Assembly: GCF_014193585.1 (NCBI RefSeq)
Contig: NZ_BLXY01000003.1
Span: 1 to 64,000, forward strand
Direction: 5' to 3'
Source of the DNA: Geomonas paludis
Lineage (GTDB): Bacteria > Desulfobacterota > Desulfuromonadia > Geobacterales > Geobacteraceae
Length of the DNA stretch: 64,000 nt
This document shows, in pieces, positions 42,677 through 53,227 of this stretch; positions within the stretch are counted from its first letter, which is position 1; each line of letters begins with the position of its first letter. The notes below the pieces were generated by a model that made no database searches, was not told where the DNA came from, and saw only the letters and a program-made list of their open reading frames with translations. The translations under genes and the position numbers were made by a program.

Positions 42677-43276
42677 TTACTTCTTGGCCTTGGGAGCGGC
42701 TGCCTTGGGAGCAGCCTTCGGTGCCTTGGCAGCCTTGGGCGCTTTGGCGGCCTTGGCAGCTGCAGGTGCCTTCGCCGTCGTATTGGCCGGCGCCTTGGCC
42801 GGTTTTGCGGCCTTGGCGGCCTTGGCAGGCTTGGCGACGCCCTCTTTCTTGGCCTCGATGTTGGCCATGCGGACCTCGCGGGCCTTGGCAAGGTTGTCGG
42901 CGAGGCCGCGATCCTGGGCCATCTTGCGACGCGCCTCGGAGTAGCTTTTGGCAGAGAGGGCCTGCTTGCTGGAGATGCCGTACTGTTTCTTGTAGGCCCC
43001 CGGTTTCATCTGGTGGGCTGTGCTCAGGTGGCGGGCCAGGGTCTTGAAGCCCCCCTTGCCACAAATGAGGCACACCACCTCATTCTTCTTGAACGCCTCC
43101 TTGACTGAAACTGAAGGACGTGTCTCTTCTACTCCTTCGATCGCCTGGCCGGCTTCGAGGTTTTTCAGTGCTGCGTGTACTTTGGCTATTTCTGCAAGAA
43201 GCTCGTCCGAAGTCATCGGCGTGCTGGAGGCGTGCGATGAGACGAGTTGTGCCGCTATTTCTACCAATGTCGCCAT
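42677..43276 (-). CDS. MucR/Ros zinc-finger protein with histone-H1-like tail
   Basis: A 199-residue protein in two parts. Residues about 1-140 are MucR/Ros-like: VVCLICGKGGFKTLARHLSTAH gives the prokaryotic Cys2-His2 zinc finger and MKPGAYKKQYGI follows it. Residues about 145-199 are almost only Ala, Lys and Pro (repeats such as KAAKPAKAP and KAPKAA), like the tail of histone H1 or of bacterial AlgP/Hc1-type proteins. MucR proteins bind AT-rich DNA and act as xenogeneic silencers or nucleoid proteins; the basic tail should add sequence-independent DNA binding. A good sigma-70 promoter lies upstream, and GAGGAGG precedes the ATG. Confidence 0.85.
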   Translation of the reverse strand: MATLVEIAAQLVSSHASSTPMTSDELLAEIAKVHAALKNLEAGQAIEGVEETRPSVSVKEAFKKNEVVCLICGKGGFKTLARHLSTAHQMKPGAYKKQYGISSKQALSAKSYSEARRKMAQDRGLADNLAKAREVRMANIEAKKEGVAKPAKAAKAAKPAKAPANTTAKAPAAAKAAKAPKAAKAPKAAPKAAAPKAKK

Positions 43277-43308
43277 TAATCATCCTCCTCGGTGATATGA
43301 TTGAGTGA

Positions 43309-43336
43309 TTAATAGCAGAGCCAAAAATATTGTCAA
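43309..43336 (-). promoter_or_regulatory. Sigma-70-type promoter of the MucR-like gene
   Basis: On the minus strand TTGACA, 16 bases, then TATTAA, in an AT-rich stretch 33-60 bases upstream of the ATG. The flanking AT-rich DNA may also be an autoregulatory MucR target (inference). Confidence 0.7.
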
Positions 43337-43522
43337 TAATAAAATACAAATAATGTTCAGCTTAACTGCGGAATTTCTGGAATAAGGATCATTGAAAGCA
43401 AGCAAAGAACGACTATCGAGGGCCTGATGCCTTTAGTTACGATCTGAAAGGTAGCGGAAGTAAACAATGCAAGACGGGATGTAGCAGAAGAATCTTGTGC
43501 GAAGATAACCGCAGCAAAAAGA

Positions 43523-44503
43523 TCAACGGGCGTAAAACGCTGCCCGACCGGCACCAAGAAGAGCGGTATCCTCGTTGAGAATGACGTGCACCGGGATCGA
43601 CTGTACCAGCGGGCTCAGCCTTCCCTTGGCGGTAAAGGCGACCATGAAGGTGGCGCCCTTGAGCAGATCCAGTATCTTCGGGGCGATGCCGCCCCCAAGG
43701 TAGACCCCGCCGGTGGCGAGGAACCTGAGCGCCGCGTTGCCTGCCTCGGCGCCGTACACGCCGATGAACAGGTCCACCGCCTTGATGCACATGGGGCAAC
43801 TTCCTTTCAGGGCGGCACGGGTGATAACCGCAGGGGGATCCTGGTTACCTATTGCTTCGGCGATAGCGGGCTGCTCGTCGAAGTAGCGCCGGTCGCGCAG
43901 GAAGCGGTAGATGTCGTGCAGGCCGGGGCCGGACAGGACGCGCTCGTAACTTACCCGTCCGTGCTTGCCCTGCAGGTACAGCAGCAGCTCGGCTTCCAGG
44001 TCGTTGCGGGCGGCGAAATCGGCGTGCCCCGCTTCGGAAGGGAGCGGACGGTGGGTGTCGCCGTCCCAGTAGGCCAGCGACTCGCCCAGCCCGGTCCCGG
44101 CGGAAACGACGGCGATGGTGCCGTCGGGTTTAGGGGTGCCGGGGTTGAGGGTGAAGAGATCGTCCTGTTTCAGCGCAGCGATGCCGTAGGTGTTCGCTTC
44201 CAGGTCGTTGATCAGATGGACATCGGAGAGCCCCAAAGTTCCGGCGAGATCGGCGCTGTCGATGGTCCAGGGAAGATTGGGGGTGTGGACGCGCCCCCCG
44301 ATGACGGGACCGGCGATGCCGAGGCAGGCCCGCTCGGCGGCGATGCCGTGCTGCTGGGAAAAGTGGCGCAGTATCTCGGCGAGGCTGCCGTGCGCCGTGC
44401 TTTTGTACTGCGCCTGGGACAACACGGTGAGTCCGGCGGCGTCCGCCTCGAAATAGGCCAGCCGCGTCGAAGTTCCACCCACGTCTCCTGCCAGGACCAG
44501 CAT
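43523..44503 (-). CDS. glk: Glucokinase
   Basis: A 326-residue ROK-unrelated glucokinase (Glk family), phosphorylating glucose to glucose-6-phosphate with ATP. The phosphate-1 motif is LAGDVGGTSTRLA at the N terminus; NDLEANTYG, AGTGLGESL and PSEAGHADF (sugar contacts) follow, and the adenosine region is GGVYLGGGIAPK. Length is normal. AGGAGG precedes the ATG. It is a single gene; a MITE/REP copy lies upstream. Confidence 0.92.
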   Translation of the reverse strand: MLVLAGDVGGTSTRLAYFEADAAGLTVLSQAQYKSTAHGSLAEILRHFSQQHGIAAERACLGIAGPVIGGRVHTPNLPWTIDSADLAGTLGLSDVHLINDLEANTYGIAALKQDDLFTLNPGTPKPDGTIAVVSAGTGLGESLAYWDGDTHRPLPSEAGHADFAARNDLEAELLLYLQGKHGRVSYERVLSGPGLHDIYRFLRDRRYFDEQPAIAEAIGNQDPPAVITRAALKGSCPMCIKAVDLFIGVYGAEAGNAALRFLATGGVYLGGGIAPKILDLLKGATFMVAFTAKGRLSPLVQSIPVHVILNEDTALLGAGRAAFYAR

Positions 44504-44544
44504 ACTGCCTCCTTCCGGCTCAGTGCCGGCAACGTCTCAGCATA

Positions 44545-44633
44545 AGGGGGGACTGGCTCCGCAGGTGCCTGTCCCCTTTTCACACTCCCCCCTGCAGGCA
44601 TAAGGGGACAGGCACCTGGCGGAGCCAGTCCCC
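44545..44633. repeat. MITE/REP-like element
   Basis: GGGGACTGGCTCCGCAGGTG...TTTT then a spacer and GGGGACAGGCACCTGGCGGA...CCCC, an inverted pair with about 25-base arms. Confidence 0.85.
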
Positions 44634-44711
44634 TCCCCCCCGCCCTCACCCGCCCTGCGGGCACCCTCTCCCGGAGGGAGAGGGAACAAGATTGAAGGGA
44701 CAAAGTGGAAA

Positions 44712-45293
44712 TCAGTGGGGAGCGGTTAAGGTCTTGGCGATCTGTGCGCTCAAACCGGCCAGGGCACGGCTGAAGGCGGCGGCAACGGCCTCGTAATCGG
44801 AACCGTTGACCTTCTCCCGGATCTCGGCCCGCCCTTCCCTTCTTGCATTACCCGGGCCGCGCACCACCCACCCCGCCTCCACGGTGACGCTCTCGCCGGG
44901 CACGGTTTCCAGGCGCACGATATCCACCAGCACGCGGTACTGCGCCGCTGCGGCGGAGACCTGGTCGTAGGCGAAGACGCGGCTCGAGCCGAGCAGCGGC
45001 CCGAGATCCTGGGCCAAAAGGTGCGGCAGCTCGTTTTTCAAGGGCTCGGCCCAGCGGTGCGATTCCAGCACGGCGACGCGGTTGGGCGCCTGCCGCACCA
45101 CCAGTTGCGGCCGGTTGACCAGTTCGGGGATGGTGACCGGGCCGACGGCGACGGCGCTGGAGAAATTGTGCTGCACGGCGCCTGCTGCGGTCAGCGGGGT
45201 AAGGGTGTAAAAGGTGACGCGCGGCGACCTGCTGCAGGCGGAGGCAAGCAGCAAGGCGGCGATGATGGCCAGGGCGACTGTTGTCCTGCGCAT
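44712..45293 (-). CDS. pqiC: PqiC-type lipoprotein (ABC-type transport auxiliary, DUF330-like)
   Basis: A 193-residue lipoprotein with signal IIAALLLASAC (lipobox ASAC, Cys near 20). The body (FYTLTPLTAAG, VGPVTIPELVNRPQLVVR, RVLVDIVRLETVPG) is that of PqiC/YmbA, an outer-membrane component that joins the PqiB tunnel. It is last in the pqi operon, its ATG two bases after the pqiB stop. The complex is thought to move lipids between the membranes. Confidence 0.88.
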   Translation of the reverse strand: MRRTTVALAIIAALLLASACSRSPRVTFYTLTPLTAAGAVQHNFSSAVAVGPVTIPELVNRPQLVVRQAPNRVAVLESHRWAEPLKNELPHLLAQDLGPLLGSSRVFAYDQVSAAAAQYRVLVDIVRLETVPGESVTVEAGWVVRGPGNARREGRAEIREKVNGSDYEAVAAAFSRALAGLSAQIAKTLTAPH

Positions 45294-45295
45294 GG

Positions 45296-46975
45296 TTACT
45301 TTTCCTCCTTTTTGCCGCGTATCAGCGCTTCGGGGTGCTGTTCGAGGTAATCCCCGAGCACGCGCAGCGACTGGGCCGCACGGGACACCTCGCGCATGGT
45401 GTCGCGCAGGTCGACCTGCACCGGCGCGTCGGCGGAGAGGACCTGGCTGGCCCCGCCCAGGGTCCCCCTGGCCTCGGTCAGGGTCTTCCTGACGTCCTCC
45501 AGCGTGGTCCTGGCGTCGGTCAGCACCGATTTGGCCTCGGGCACCAGGGAGCGGTCCATGTTCTTCAGCAGCTGGTCCGCGCTCTTCAACGTGTCGTCCA
45601 GGGAGCGCATGGTGCGCCCGGCGTCGCCGGCCAGTTTTTCCAGCGGCAGCTTCTCGATCTTCTGGACGATCTCGGTCAGGTTCTTCTGCAGCTTTTCCAT
45701 GGAACCGGGTACGGTCGGGAAGCGCGGAGGCGCTGCGTTCCAGTCGATCTTGGCGGGACGCGCGCCGGGGACGAAATCGAGGGCGACGTAGAGCTGACCG
45801 GTCAAGAGGCTGCCGCTCTTGATCTGGGCCCGGAAGCCGCGCGCCACCAGGTCGTCGAGGAGGTTCCGGGTTTCCCCGCCGCCGGTCAGCGGAAGCATAC
45901 CATCCTTGCCCTGACGCAGGTGGGCGAGCAGGTGCTCCGGATAGAAATCGATCAGCACCGAGACCGAGAAGTCGGAGCGGGAGCGATCGAGGGTCACGTC
46001 GATGCTGCTCACCTCGCCCACGGTGACCCCGCGCAGGTCGACCGGCGCACCGACCGCCAGTCCCCGCACCGACTCCCGGAACAGGAGCGCAAACTTCTGG
46101 GAGACCACCGAGTTCTTCAGGGCCTCGTCGTGGGTGTCGTAGAGGGTGTAGGCGGTATTGGCAGGCGCCGGCTGCGCTTCGGGTGCGTTGGGACGCTGTT
46201 CGAAGGAGATGCCGCCCAGAAGAACGGCCAGCATCGATTCCGTGTTCAGCTTCACCCCGCCCGGGGAGACAGTGAGGTCGACGCCGCTGGCGTGCCAGAA
46301 GAAGGTGTTGGGGGTGACGAAGCGGTCGTAGGGGGAGCGGATGAAGACCCGGACCGAGACCCCCTTGCCATCGCTGTCGAGGTCGGTGGAGATGACCTGC
46401 CCCACCTGCATGCGCCTGAAGAAGACCGGGGATCCGGTGTAGAGTGAGCCGACGTCGTCGCTGTGCAGCACGAACTGCCGCCCCGGGACTTCCATGGAAA
46501 CGGCCGGCGGGGACTCGAGCCCCACGAACTGGTCGCGCGGCTCGGTGGAGGCACCCGCCTCGACGCCGATGTAGGAGCCGCCCAGAAGCGTGGTCAAACC
46601 GGTGACGTTGCCGCCGGAAATGCGGGCACGCACCACCCAGAAGCGGGTGTCCTTGACCATGAGCCCCTTGGCGTCCTTGGAGACCTCGGCGGTGACCACG
46701 ACGTGGGAGCGGTCGTTGGAGATGGCGATCGATTTCACCTCGCCGATCATGACGTCCTTGTACCTCAGCTTGGTCTTGCCCGCTTCCAGCCCCTCGCCGG
46801 TCTTGAAGGAGATGGTGATGGTCTCGCCGCGGTCGAACCAGGCCTTGGCGGCGATGGATAGCCCGATGATGGCGGCCACGATGGGGATGATCCAGACCAG
46901 CTGGACCGAAAAGCGGCGCCTGGGCTCGCTGACGGCATCCGGTACGTCCTGCATCTCGTCTTGTCTGTCAGTCAT
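45296..46975 (-). CDS. pqiB: PqiB-type MCE-domain protein
   Basis: A 559-residue protein anchored by one N-terminal helix (LVWIIPIVAAIIGLSIAAKAWF) with three MCE/MlaD modules (about 45-140, 155-260 and 285-400; for example FKTGEGLEAGKTKLRYKDV and FRESVRGLAVGAPVDLRGV) and a long C-terminal coiled-coil (about 430-540). In E. coli, PqiB hexamers form a periplasm-spanning tunnel. The start overlaps the upstream pqiA gene by 8 bases. Confidence 0.92.
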   Translation of the reverse strand: MTDRQDEMQDVPDAVSEPRRRFSVQLVWIIPIVAAIIGLSIAAKAWFDRGETITISFKTGEGLEAGKTKLRYKDVMIGEVKSIAISNDRSHVVVTAEVSKDAKGLMVKDTRFWVVRARISGGNVTGLTTLLGGSYIGVEAGASTEPRDQFVGLESPPAVSMEVPGRQFVLHSDDVGSLYTGSPVFFRRMQVGQVISTDLDSDGKGVSVRVFIRSPYDRFVTPNTFFWHASGVDLTVSPGGVKLNTESMLAVLLGGISFEQRPNAPEAQPAPANTAYTLYDTHDEALKNSVVSQKFALLFRESVRGLAVGAPVDLRGVTVGEVSSIDVTLDRSRSDFSVSVLIDFYPEHLLAHLRQGKDGMLPLTGGGETRNLLDDLVARGFRAQIKSGSLLTGQLYVALDFVPGARPAKIDWNAAPPRFPTVPGSMEKLQKNLTEIVQKIEKLPLEKLAGDAGRTMRSLDDTLKSADQLLKNMDRSLVPEAKSVLTDARTTLEDVRKTLTEARGTLGGASQVLSADAPVQVDLRDTMREVSRAAQSLRVLGDYLEQHPEALIRGKKEEK

Positions 46976-47606
46976 GAAACTCCTCTTTCTGCAGCGGGTC
47001 CCAGATCAGGCGCGGGTCGAACTCCATGGTGGCGAACATGGTGAGCACCACCACCGCACCGAAGGCCACCGCGGCGGGCCCGGCCTTCACCGTGGCCATG
47101 GAACCAAGTTGCACCAGCGCGGCCAGCAGGGTTACCACGTAGATATCGAGCATGGACCAGCGCCCCACCGCCTCCACCAGCCGGTACAGCCGGGTGCGCT
47201 GGCGCGGGTTCCAGGTCGAGCGCCGCTGCACGGAAATGAGCAGCAGGGTGAGCGAAAACAGTTTCAGCAGCGGAATGGCGACGCTCGCTATGAACACGAT
47301 GACCGCGATCATCCAGGAGCCCGTCTTCCACAGGTGCACCACGCCGCTGACGATGGTGTCCTTGCGGTAGCTGATCAGGGAGCCGGTCTCCATCATCACC
47401 AGGGCGTTGGCCGGGATGTAGAGGATGTACGAGGCGATCACCAGCGCCCAGCAGCGCTGTACGCTCCCCGGCTTGCGGAAATGGAGCCTGGCGCCGCAGC
47501 GCGGGCAGTGGGCTACCTGCGCCCCTTGGGCGCGGCGCGACACGAATTGGCAGACGTGGCAGGAGCACAGCCCCCGCGCCGCCGCGATGGGAACCGGCGA
47601 GGTCAC
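46968..47606 (-). CDS. pqiA: PqiA-type membrane protein, C-terminal-half homologue
   Basis: A 212-residue inner-membrane protein. An N-terminal CSCHVC...CPRCGARL double zinc-ribbon precedes four helices with the PqiA signature ASYILYIPANALVMM and WSMLDIYVVTLLAALVQLG. In E. coli these two halves are one PqiA chain; here they are two genes. It starts at GTG and overlaps the upstream gene by 4 bases (GTGA) and pqiB by 8, which indicates coupled translation. Confidence 0.88.
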   Translation of the reverse strand: MTSPVPIAAARGLCSCHVCQFVSRRAQGAQVAHCPRCGARLHFRKPGSVQRCWALVIASYILYIPANALVMMETGSLISYRKDTIVSGVVHLWKTGSWMIAVIVFIASVAIPLLKLFSLTLLLISVQRRSTWNPRQRTRLYRLVEAVGRWSMLDIYVVTLLAALVQLGSMATVKAGPAAVAFGAVVVLTMFATMEFDPRLIWDPLQKEEFHD

Positions 47607-48235
47607 GGCTCGCCCTGCCCTTGCCAGGCGGCATCCAGCTGCGCCCAGACGTCGCGGGCGTTGAACGATGCCGCCGCGGCGGCCAGCAGCAGGGTTAAAA
47701 CAGCGAAGGACCAAAGCGCCATGCCGGGGATGACCCGGAAGTTGTTGGTCAGCTTCACCAGCGAGACCAGCACCCCCAGCATGAGCACCTCCACCATGCA
47801 CCAGGGCTCGATGAACTGCAGCACGCGCATGAACAGCGGGTAGCTCGGCGGCACCTTGCCCAGCTTGAGCGGCAAGAGGAGATAGGTGAGCGAGAGGAGC
47901 TCTACCGCGGGGGCGACCATAGCGGTCAGGAACACCAGCAGCGAGATGGTCCTCATCTCCTGGTCCCACAGGGACAGGACGGCCTCGAACAGAGTGATGG
48001 CGCTGCGGTCCCCCTGCACCTCGATGCTGAAGATGGGGAACACGTTGGCGCCGAGGAAAACCATGGCCGCGGCCAGGGTATAGGCGAGGGTACGATCGAC
48101 GCTGTCGGTGGCGTTGCGGTACAAGACGGCGCCGCAGCGCGGACAACTGGCATAGCAGCCGGGATTCAACTGTATGTCGCGCTGCAACAGGTCACAGTCG
48201 TGGCAGGCGATGAGTTGTGCGGTTCGATCGGGCAT
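47603..48235 (-). CDS. pqiA: PqiA-type membrane protein, N-terminal-half homologue
   Basis: A 210-residue inner-membrane protein with an N-terminal zinc ribbon (CHDCDLL, SCPRCGAVLY) and four helices, including ANVFPIFSIEVQG and PWCMVEVLMLGVLVSLVKL, the PqiA repeat unit. It is first in the four-gene operon pqiA-pqiA-pqiB-pqiC, which likely links inner and outer membranes for lipid traffic under envelope stress. The ribosome site is weak. Confidence 0.87.
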   Translation of the reverse strand: MPDRTAQLIACHDCDLLQRDIQLNPGCYASCPRCGAVLYRNATDSVDRTLAYTLAAAMVFLGANVFPIFSIEVQGDRSAITLFEAVLSLWDQEMRTISLLVFLTAMVAPAVELLSLTYLLLPLKLGKVPPSYPLFMRVLQFIEPWCMVEVLMLGVLVSLVKLTNNFRVIPGMALWSFAVLTLLLAAAAASFNARDVWAQLDAAWQGQGEP

Positions 48236-48271
48236 CAGGAGGAGAGCCCCCTATGTTTAAGGGATTGGGTT

Positions 48272-48347
48272 AAAGGGGACAGGCACCTGGCGGAGCCAGT
48301 CCCCCTCAGTCTCAAAGGGGACAGGTGCCTGGCGGAGCCAGTCCCCC
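48272..48347. repeat. MITE/REP-like half copies in tandem
   Basis: Two direct right-half copies (GGGGACAGGCACCTGGCGGA...CCCC and GGGGACAGGTGCCTGGCGGA...CCCC) between the pqi operon and the tRNA-Pro terminator. Confidence 0.85.
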
Positions 48348-48378
48348 AAAAGATACCACATTTGCAGGCTGAAAACTG

Positions 48379-48414
48379 AATCAGCCGCTCAGGAAGTATC
48401 CCAAGCGGCTGATT
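48379..48414 (-). terminator. Hairpin downstream of tRNA-Pro
   Basis: AATCAGCCGCT and AGCGGCTGATT form a perfect 11-bp stem just past the tRNA 3' end; only a short T-rich tail (CAGTTTTC) follows. Confidence 0.6.
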
Positions 48415-48418
48415 GAAA

Positions 48419-48495
48419 TGGTCGGTGCGACTGGATTCGAACCAGCGACCACTAGACCCCCAGTCTAGTGCGCTACCAGGCTGCGCTACGCACCG
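48419..48495 (-). tRNA. tRNA-Pro (GGG anticodon)
   Basis: A 77-base cloverleaf with encoded CCA: acceptor CGGTGCG/CGCACCG, anticodon stem CTAGA/TCTAG with loop CTGGGGG (anticodon GGG), T-loop TTCGAAT. It begins 14 bases after the merR-like stop and is probably cotranscribed with the thrS-pheT-ihfA operon. Confidence 0.93.
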
Positions 48496-48509
48496 ATTAA
48501 ACCTGATAA

Positions 48510-48848
48510 TTACAACTGATCCCTCAAACTGGTCAGTTCCAGCTTCACGTCGTGAAGAAGCGCTGCGAGCGCCTCGCCGGAAAGGTCGGTTTTTCGGTAC
48601 TTTTTCTTCCCTTCCAGACGCTGCCTCGCTCCCTCGATGGTGAGCTTTTCAACGTAGAGAAGTTCTTTAATCTTTGCGACCAGCTCCACATCCTGCCTGG
48701 TATAGAGCCTTTGGCCGCTGCTGCTCTTCTTTGGTGCCAGCGAGGAAAACTCGGTCTCCCAGAAGCGCAACACCGAGGTGGGGAGTCCCGTCGCTGCGGA
48801 AACCTCGCCGATCCTCAGGTAATGCTTGTCCGGGATCCCGGTAATCAT
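48510..48848 (-). CDS. MerR-family transcriptional regulator
   Basis: A 112-residue protein with a MerR winged helix-turn-helix: [25 protein letters not shown], then [20 protein letters not shown] and a short coiled-coil. No effector-binding Cys or domain follows. The gene sits two bases after ihfA, a placement kept in many Proteobacteria. Regulatory target unknown. Confidence 0.88.
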   Translation of the reverse strand: MITGIPDKHYLRIGEVSAATGLPTSVLRFWETEFSSLAPKKSSSGQRLYTRQDVELVAKIKELLYVEKLTIEGARQRLEGKKKYRKTDLSGEALAALLHDVKLELTSLRDQL

Positions 48849-48850
48849 CG

Positions 48851-49129
48851 TTATTGGCTGTTGATCGCGCTCTTGAGAACCTGGCTCGGCTTGAAGGTGA
48901 GGATCTTACGCGCTACGATGGTGATCTCCTCGCCGGTCTGCGGGTTCCTGCCACGACGATCGGACTTCTCTTTCACTACGAAGTTGCCGAAGCCGGCAAT
49001 CTTGATTTTGTCGCCTTCTTCAAGAGTGGACTTAATCAGGTCGAAGACCGTCTCAACGAGTTCGGCGGATTCTTTCTTGGAGAAACCGACCTTCTCATAA
49101 ATTTTTTCTACGATGTCCGCTTTGGTCAT
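48851..49129 (-). CDS. ihfA: Integration host factor alpha subunit
   Basis: A 92-residue HU/IHF-family DNA-bending protein. TKADIVEKIYEKVGFSKKES and the arm GFGNFVVKEKSDRRGRNPQT are characteristic, with the RNPQTGE turn and the tip region of the DNA-intercalating arm. Position downstream of pheT supports IhfA over HU. IHF bends DNA between enhancer and sigma-54 promoter, relevant to the regulon in this window. Confidence 0.93.
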   Translation of the reverse strand: MTKADIVEKIYEKVGFSKKESAELVETVFDLIKSTLEEGDKIKIAGFGNFVVKEKSDRRGRNPQTGEEITIVARKILTFKPSQVLKSAINSQ

Positions 49130-49215
49130 AATCCCCTCAACAGGTGAAGCATTTCAGTGTGTTCTCAACAGCGGCTTAATCTAATACCATAGCGTTTTCG
49201 ATTTCGCAACCGTTT

Positions 49216-51621
49216 TTATCTGAACGAAACATTTAATTTTTTCTGCAGTGCATCGATTACCCTCTGGTGCAGACGGGTGACTTCGTCGTCGGTCAGGGTC
49301 CTTTCCTTGGAACCGTAGCGCACGCGAATAGCGACACTCTTTTCATGAGACGCGATGTTACCGCCCATGTACAGGTCGAAGATTTCCACCCCTTCCAGTT
49401 CGGGCGCCTTGACGCCGTTGACGCAGGAAATCACGTCGGCAACCGGCAGTTCCCTGGGGAGCAGCATGGCGATGTCCCGGAAGGTGGAGGGGAAACGGGA
49501 CGGCACCTGGGCCGCACCCTGCTTCTTGCGGCAGGCAAGGAGCGCCTCGAAGTTCAGTTCGAGGTAGTACAGGGGGGTCGCGATGCCGTAATTCTCCTGT
49601 ACGGTCGGGTGCAACTCGCCCAGCGAGCCCAGCACTTTCCTGCCGCTGAGGATGCGGCAGGCCTTGCCGGGATGGTAGTACGGGTCGAGTTCCTCGGTGC
49701 TGAAGTTCACGCCGCCGACGTTCAGCTCGGAGAGCAGGTTCTCGGCGATCCCTTTCACGTCGAAGAAGTCGATCTCGTCCTTGCCCTGGTTCCACCCTTC
49801 CGGGTCGCGCCTGCCGGTGAGAAGCGCGGAAACGTAGAGCGGCTCCTGCGGCAGATCCTCCCCTTCCACCGGAAGGTAGATGCGACGCATCTCGAAGATG
49901 CGCAGGTTGAGGGTGCGGAAGCTGATGTTCTTCACCGCCGTGTCCAAAAGCCCCGGGAGCATGGTGGTGCGCATCACCGAGAGCTCGTCGGAGATCGGGT
50001 TCAGGAGCACCATGCCGTTGCTGCGCAGGTCCTCCCCGGGCAGCAGGATCTTCTCGCAGGAGGACGGGGCCACGAAGCTGTAGTTGATCACCTCGTTGAG
50101 CCCGTGGGCGACCAGGAGGTCTTTGACCCTGGCGGCGAGCCTCTGGGCGTCGGAGGGGAGATCGGAGAAGACGGAGGCCTGCGGCAGGGTCGCCGGCACC
50201 TTGTCGAAACCGTTCAGGCGCACCACTTCCTCGACCAGGTCGATCTCGCGCTCCAGGTCGACCCTGAACAGCGGCACCTTGACCTGGAATACGCCCGGAG
50301 CTGTCTGGGCCACGTCGAACTCGAGGCGGCGGAAGATGTCCTCGACCTCGTCGGCGGAAAGCTCGAGGCCGGAAACGGCGTTGATGCGGGACAGACGCGC
50401 GCTGATCACCCGCGGCTCGACCGGCGCCGGGTAGACGTCAATGACGCCCTTGGCCACCTTGCCGCCGGAAAGCTCGGCGATCAACTGCGCGGCACGGTCC
50501 AGGGCGCGGGTAAGTCCGGCGATGTCGGCGCCGCGCTCGAAGCGGTGCGAGGACTCGGTGTGGATGCCCAGGCGCTTGGAGGTCTTGCGGATCGCGGAGG
50601 GATTGAAGTAGGCGCTCTCCAGGAGCACCTCGGTGGTTCCCTCCCCTATCTCGGAGTTGCCGCCACCCATGATGCCGGCCAGTGCCACGGCCTTTTCCCC
50701 GTCGCGGATGGTGAGATCGGTGGCGGTGAGCTCGCGCTCCTGCCCGTCCAGGGTGCCGAACTTCTCGCCATCGCCCGCCGCGGCGACCACGATCTTGCCG
50801 CCGGCGAGGAGTTTGAAGTCGAAGGCGTGCAGCGGGTGCCCGTACTCGAGCAGCACGTAGTTGGTCACGTCGACGATGTTGTTGATGGCGCGGATGCCGG
50901 CGGCCATGAGCCGGTTGGCGAGCCAGGCGGGGGAATCCGCCAGGGTGCAGCCGGTGATGTGGCGCGCGGTGTAGCGCGGGCAAAGCTCGGGGGCGAGGAT
51001 CTCGACGCTGGCGATGTCAGCGATGGGAGCGCCGGTCTCGTTCACCTCCAGGCCCGGGTAGTGCACCTTCTTGCCCAGCTTGGCGGCGACCTCGCGGGCG
51101 ATACCCACCACGCTCAGGCAGTCGGCGCGGTTGGGGGTGAGACCGATCTCGAAGATGACGTCCTTGGTGCCCAGCGCGTCGAAGAGCGGCGTGCCGACCT
51201 GGAACTCCTCGGGGAGGATCATGATGCCGGAGGACTCGGTGGAGAGGGCCAGTTCCTTCTCCGAGCAGAGCATGCCGCAGGACTCTTCACCGCGGATCTT
51301 GGAGCGCTTGATTTTGAAGTCGCCGGGAAGCGTCGCGCCGATCTGGGCCAGGGCGACCTTGTCGCCGGCCTTGAAGTTCTGCGCGCCGCAGACCACGTCG
51401 AGGATCTCCTTGCCGTTGTCCACCTTGCACAGGGAGAGCTTGTCGGCGTTGGGGTGCTGGTTCTTCTCCACCACCTGGGCCACCACCACGTCGTCCATGC
51501 CGCCGCCCACTTCTTCCATGCGCTCCACCTCGAGGCCGAGCATGGTGAGCAGGTGGGAGAGCTCCGCGGGGGGGAGGTCGCAGTCGACGAATTCCTTGAG
51601 CCAGTTGTAGGTAACTATCAT
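49216..51621 (-). CDS. pheT: Phenylalanyl-tRNA synthetase beta subunit
   Basis: An 801-residue subunit of the tetrameric class II enzyme that charges tRNA-Phe. The N-terminal tRNA-binding domain (VVAQVVEKNQHPNADKLSLC), B3/B4 editing region (FEIGLTPNRADCLSV) and C-terminal anticodon-binding FDX domain (about 705-801) are in order. The start is MIVTYNWLKEFV, the family start; the frame is open to 51660, which lies in an intergenic repeat. It is downstream of pheS with a 159-base gap. Confidence 0.95.
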   Translation of the reverse strand: MIVTYNWLKEFVDCDLPPAELSHLLTMLGLEVERMEEVGGGMDDVVVAQVVEKNQHPNADKLSLCKVDNGKEILDVVCGAQNFKAGDKVALAQIGATLPGDFKIKRSKIRGEESCGMLCSEKELALSTESSGIMILPEEFQVGTPLFDALGTKDVIFEIGLTPNRADCLSVVGIAREVAAKLGKKVHYPGLEVNETGAPIADIASVEILAPELCPRYTARHITGCTLADSPAWLANRLMAAGIRAINNIVDVTNYVLLEYGHPLHAFDFKLLAGGKIVVAAAGDGEKFGTLDGQERELTATDLTIRDGEKAVALAGIMGGGNSEIGEGTTEVLLESAYFNPSAIRKTSKRLGIHTESSHRFERGADIAGLTRALDRAAQLIAELSGGKVAKGVIDVYPAPVEPRVISARLSRINAVSGLELSADEVEDIFRRLEFDVAQTAPGVFQVKVPLFRVDLEREIDLVEEVVRLNGFDKVPATLPQASVFSDLPSDAQRLAARVKDLLVAHGLNEVINYSFVAPSSCEKILLPGEDLRSNGMVLLNPISDELSVMRTTMLPGLLDTAVKNISFRTLNLRIFEMRRIYLPVEGEDLPQEPLYVSALLTGRRDPEGWNQGKDEIDFFDVKGIAENLLSELNVGGVNFSTEELDPYYHPGKACRILSGRKVLGSLGELHPTVQENYGIATPLYYLELNFEALLACRKKQGAAQVPSRFPSTFRDIAMLLPRELPVADVISCVNGVKAPELEGVEIFDLYMGGNIASHEKSVAIRVRYGSKERTLTDDEVTRLHQRVIDALQKKLNVSFR

Positions 51622-51652
51622 GTCTTTGCCATCCATTTGAGAGTCAAAGGCT

Positions 51653-51765
51653 TCGCACACGGATTCAACGGATATCTTACGGAAAACTTCAGATCAAACG
51701 AAACGTTGTATGTAAAGCTTGATCCGTCTCTATCCGTGGCGTTTTAGGCTGTATCCGTGTGCGAG
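51653..51765. repeat. Inverted repeat between pheS and pheT
   Basis: GCACACGGAT and ATCCGTGTGC arms bracket further GGATA/TATCC words in the 159-base pheS-pheT gap. It looks like a REP insertion; it could fold in the mRNA. Confidence 0.6.
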
Positions 51766-51780
51766 CTTTAGACTTTGATT

Positions 51781-53227
<1,447 letters not shown>

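Noticed and set aside
46972-47634. Alternative minus-strand frame across pqiA (second half)
   Set aside because: The PqiA motifs lie in the 46968-47606 frame; this frame is an Arg/Gly-rich shadow.
49267-51747. An 826-codon plus-strand open frame over pheT
   Set aside because: Antisense shadow of pheT, without ribosome site or recognisable domains.
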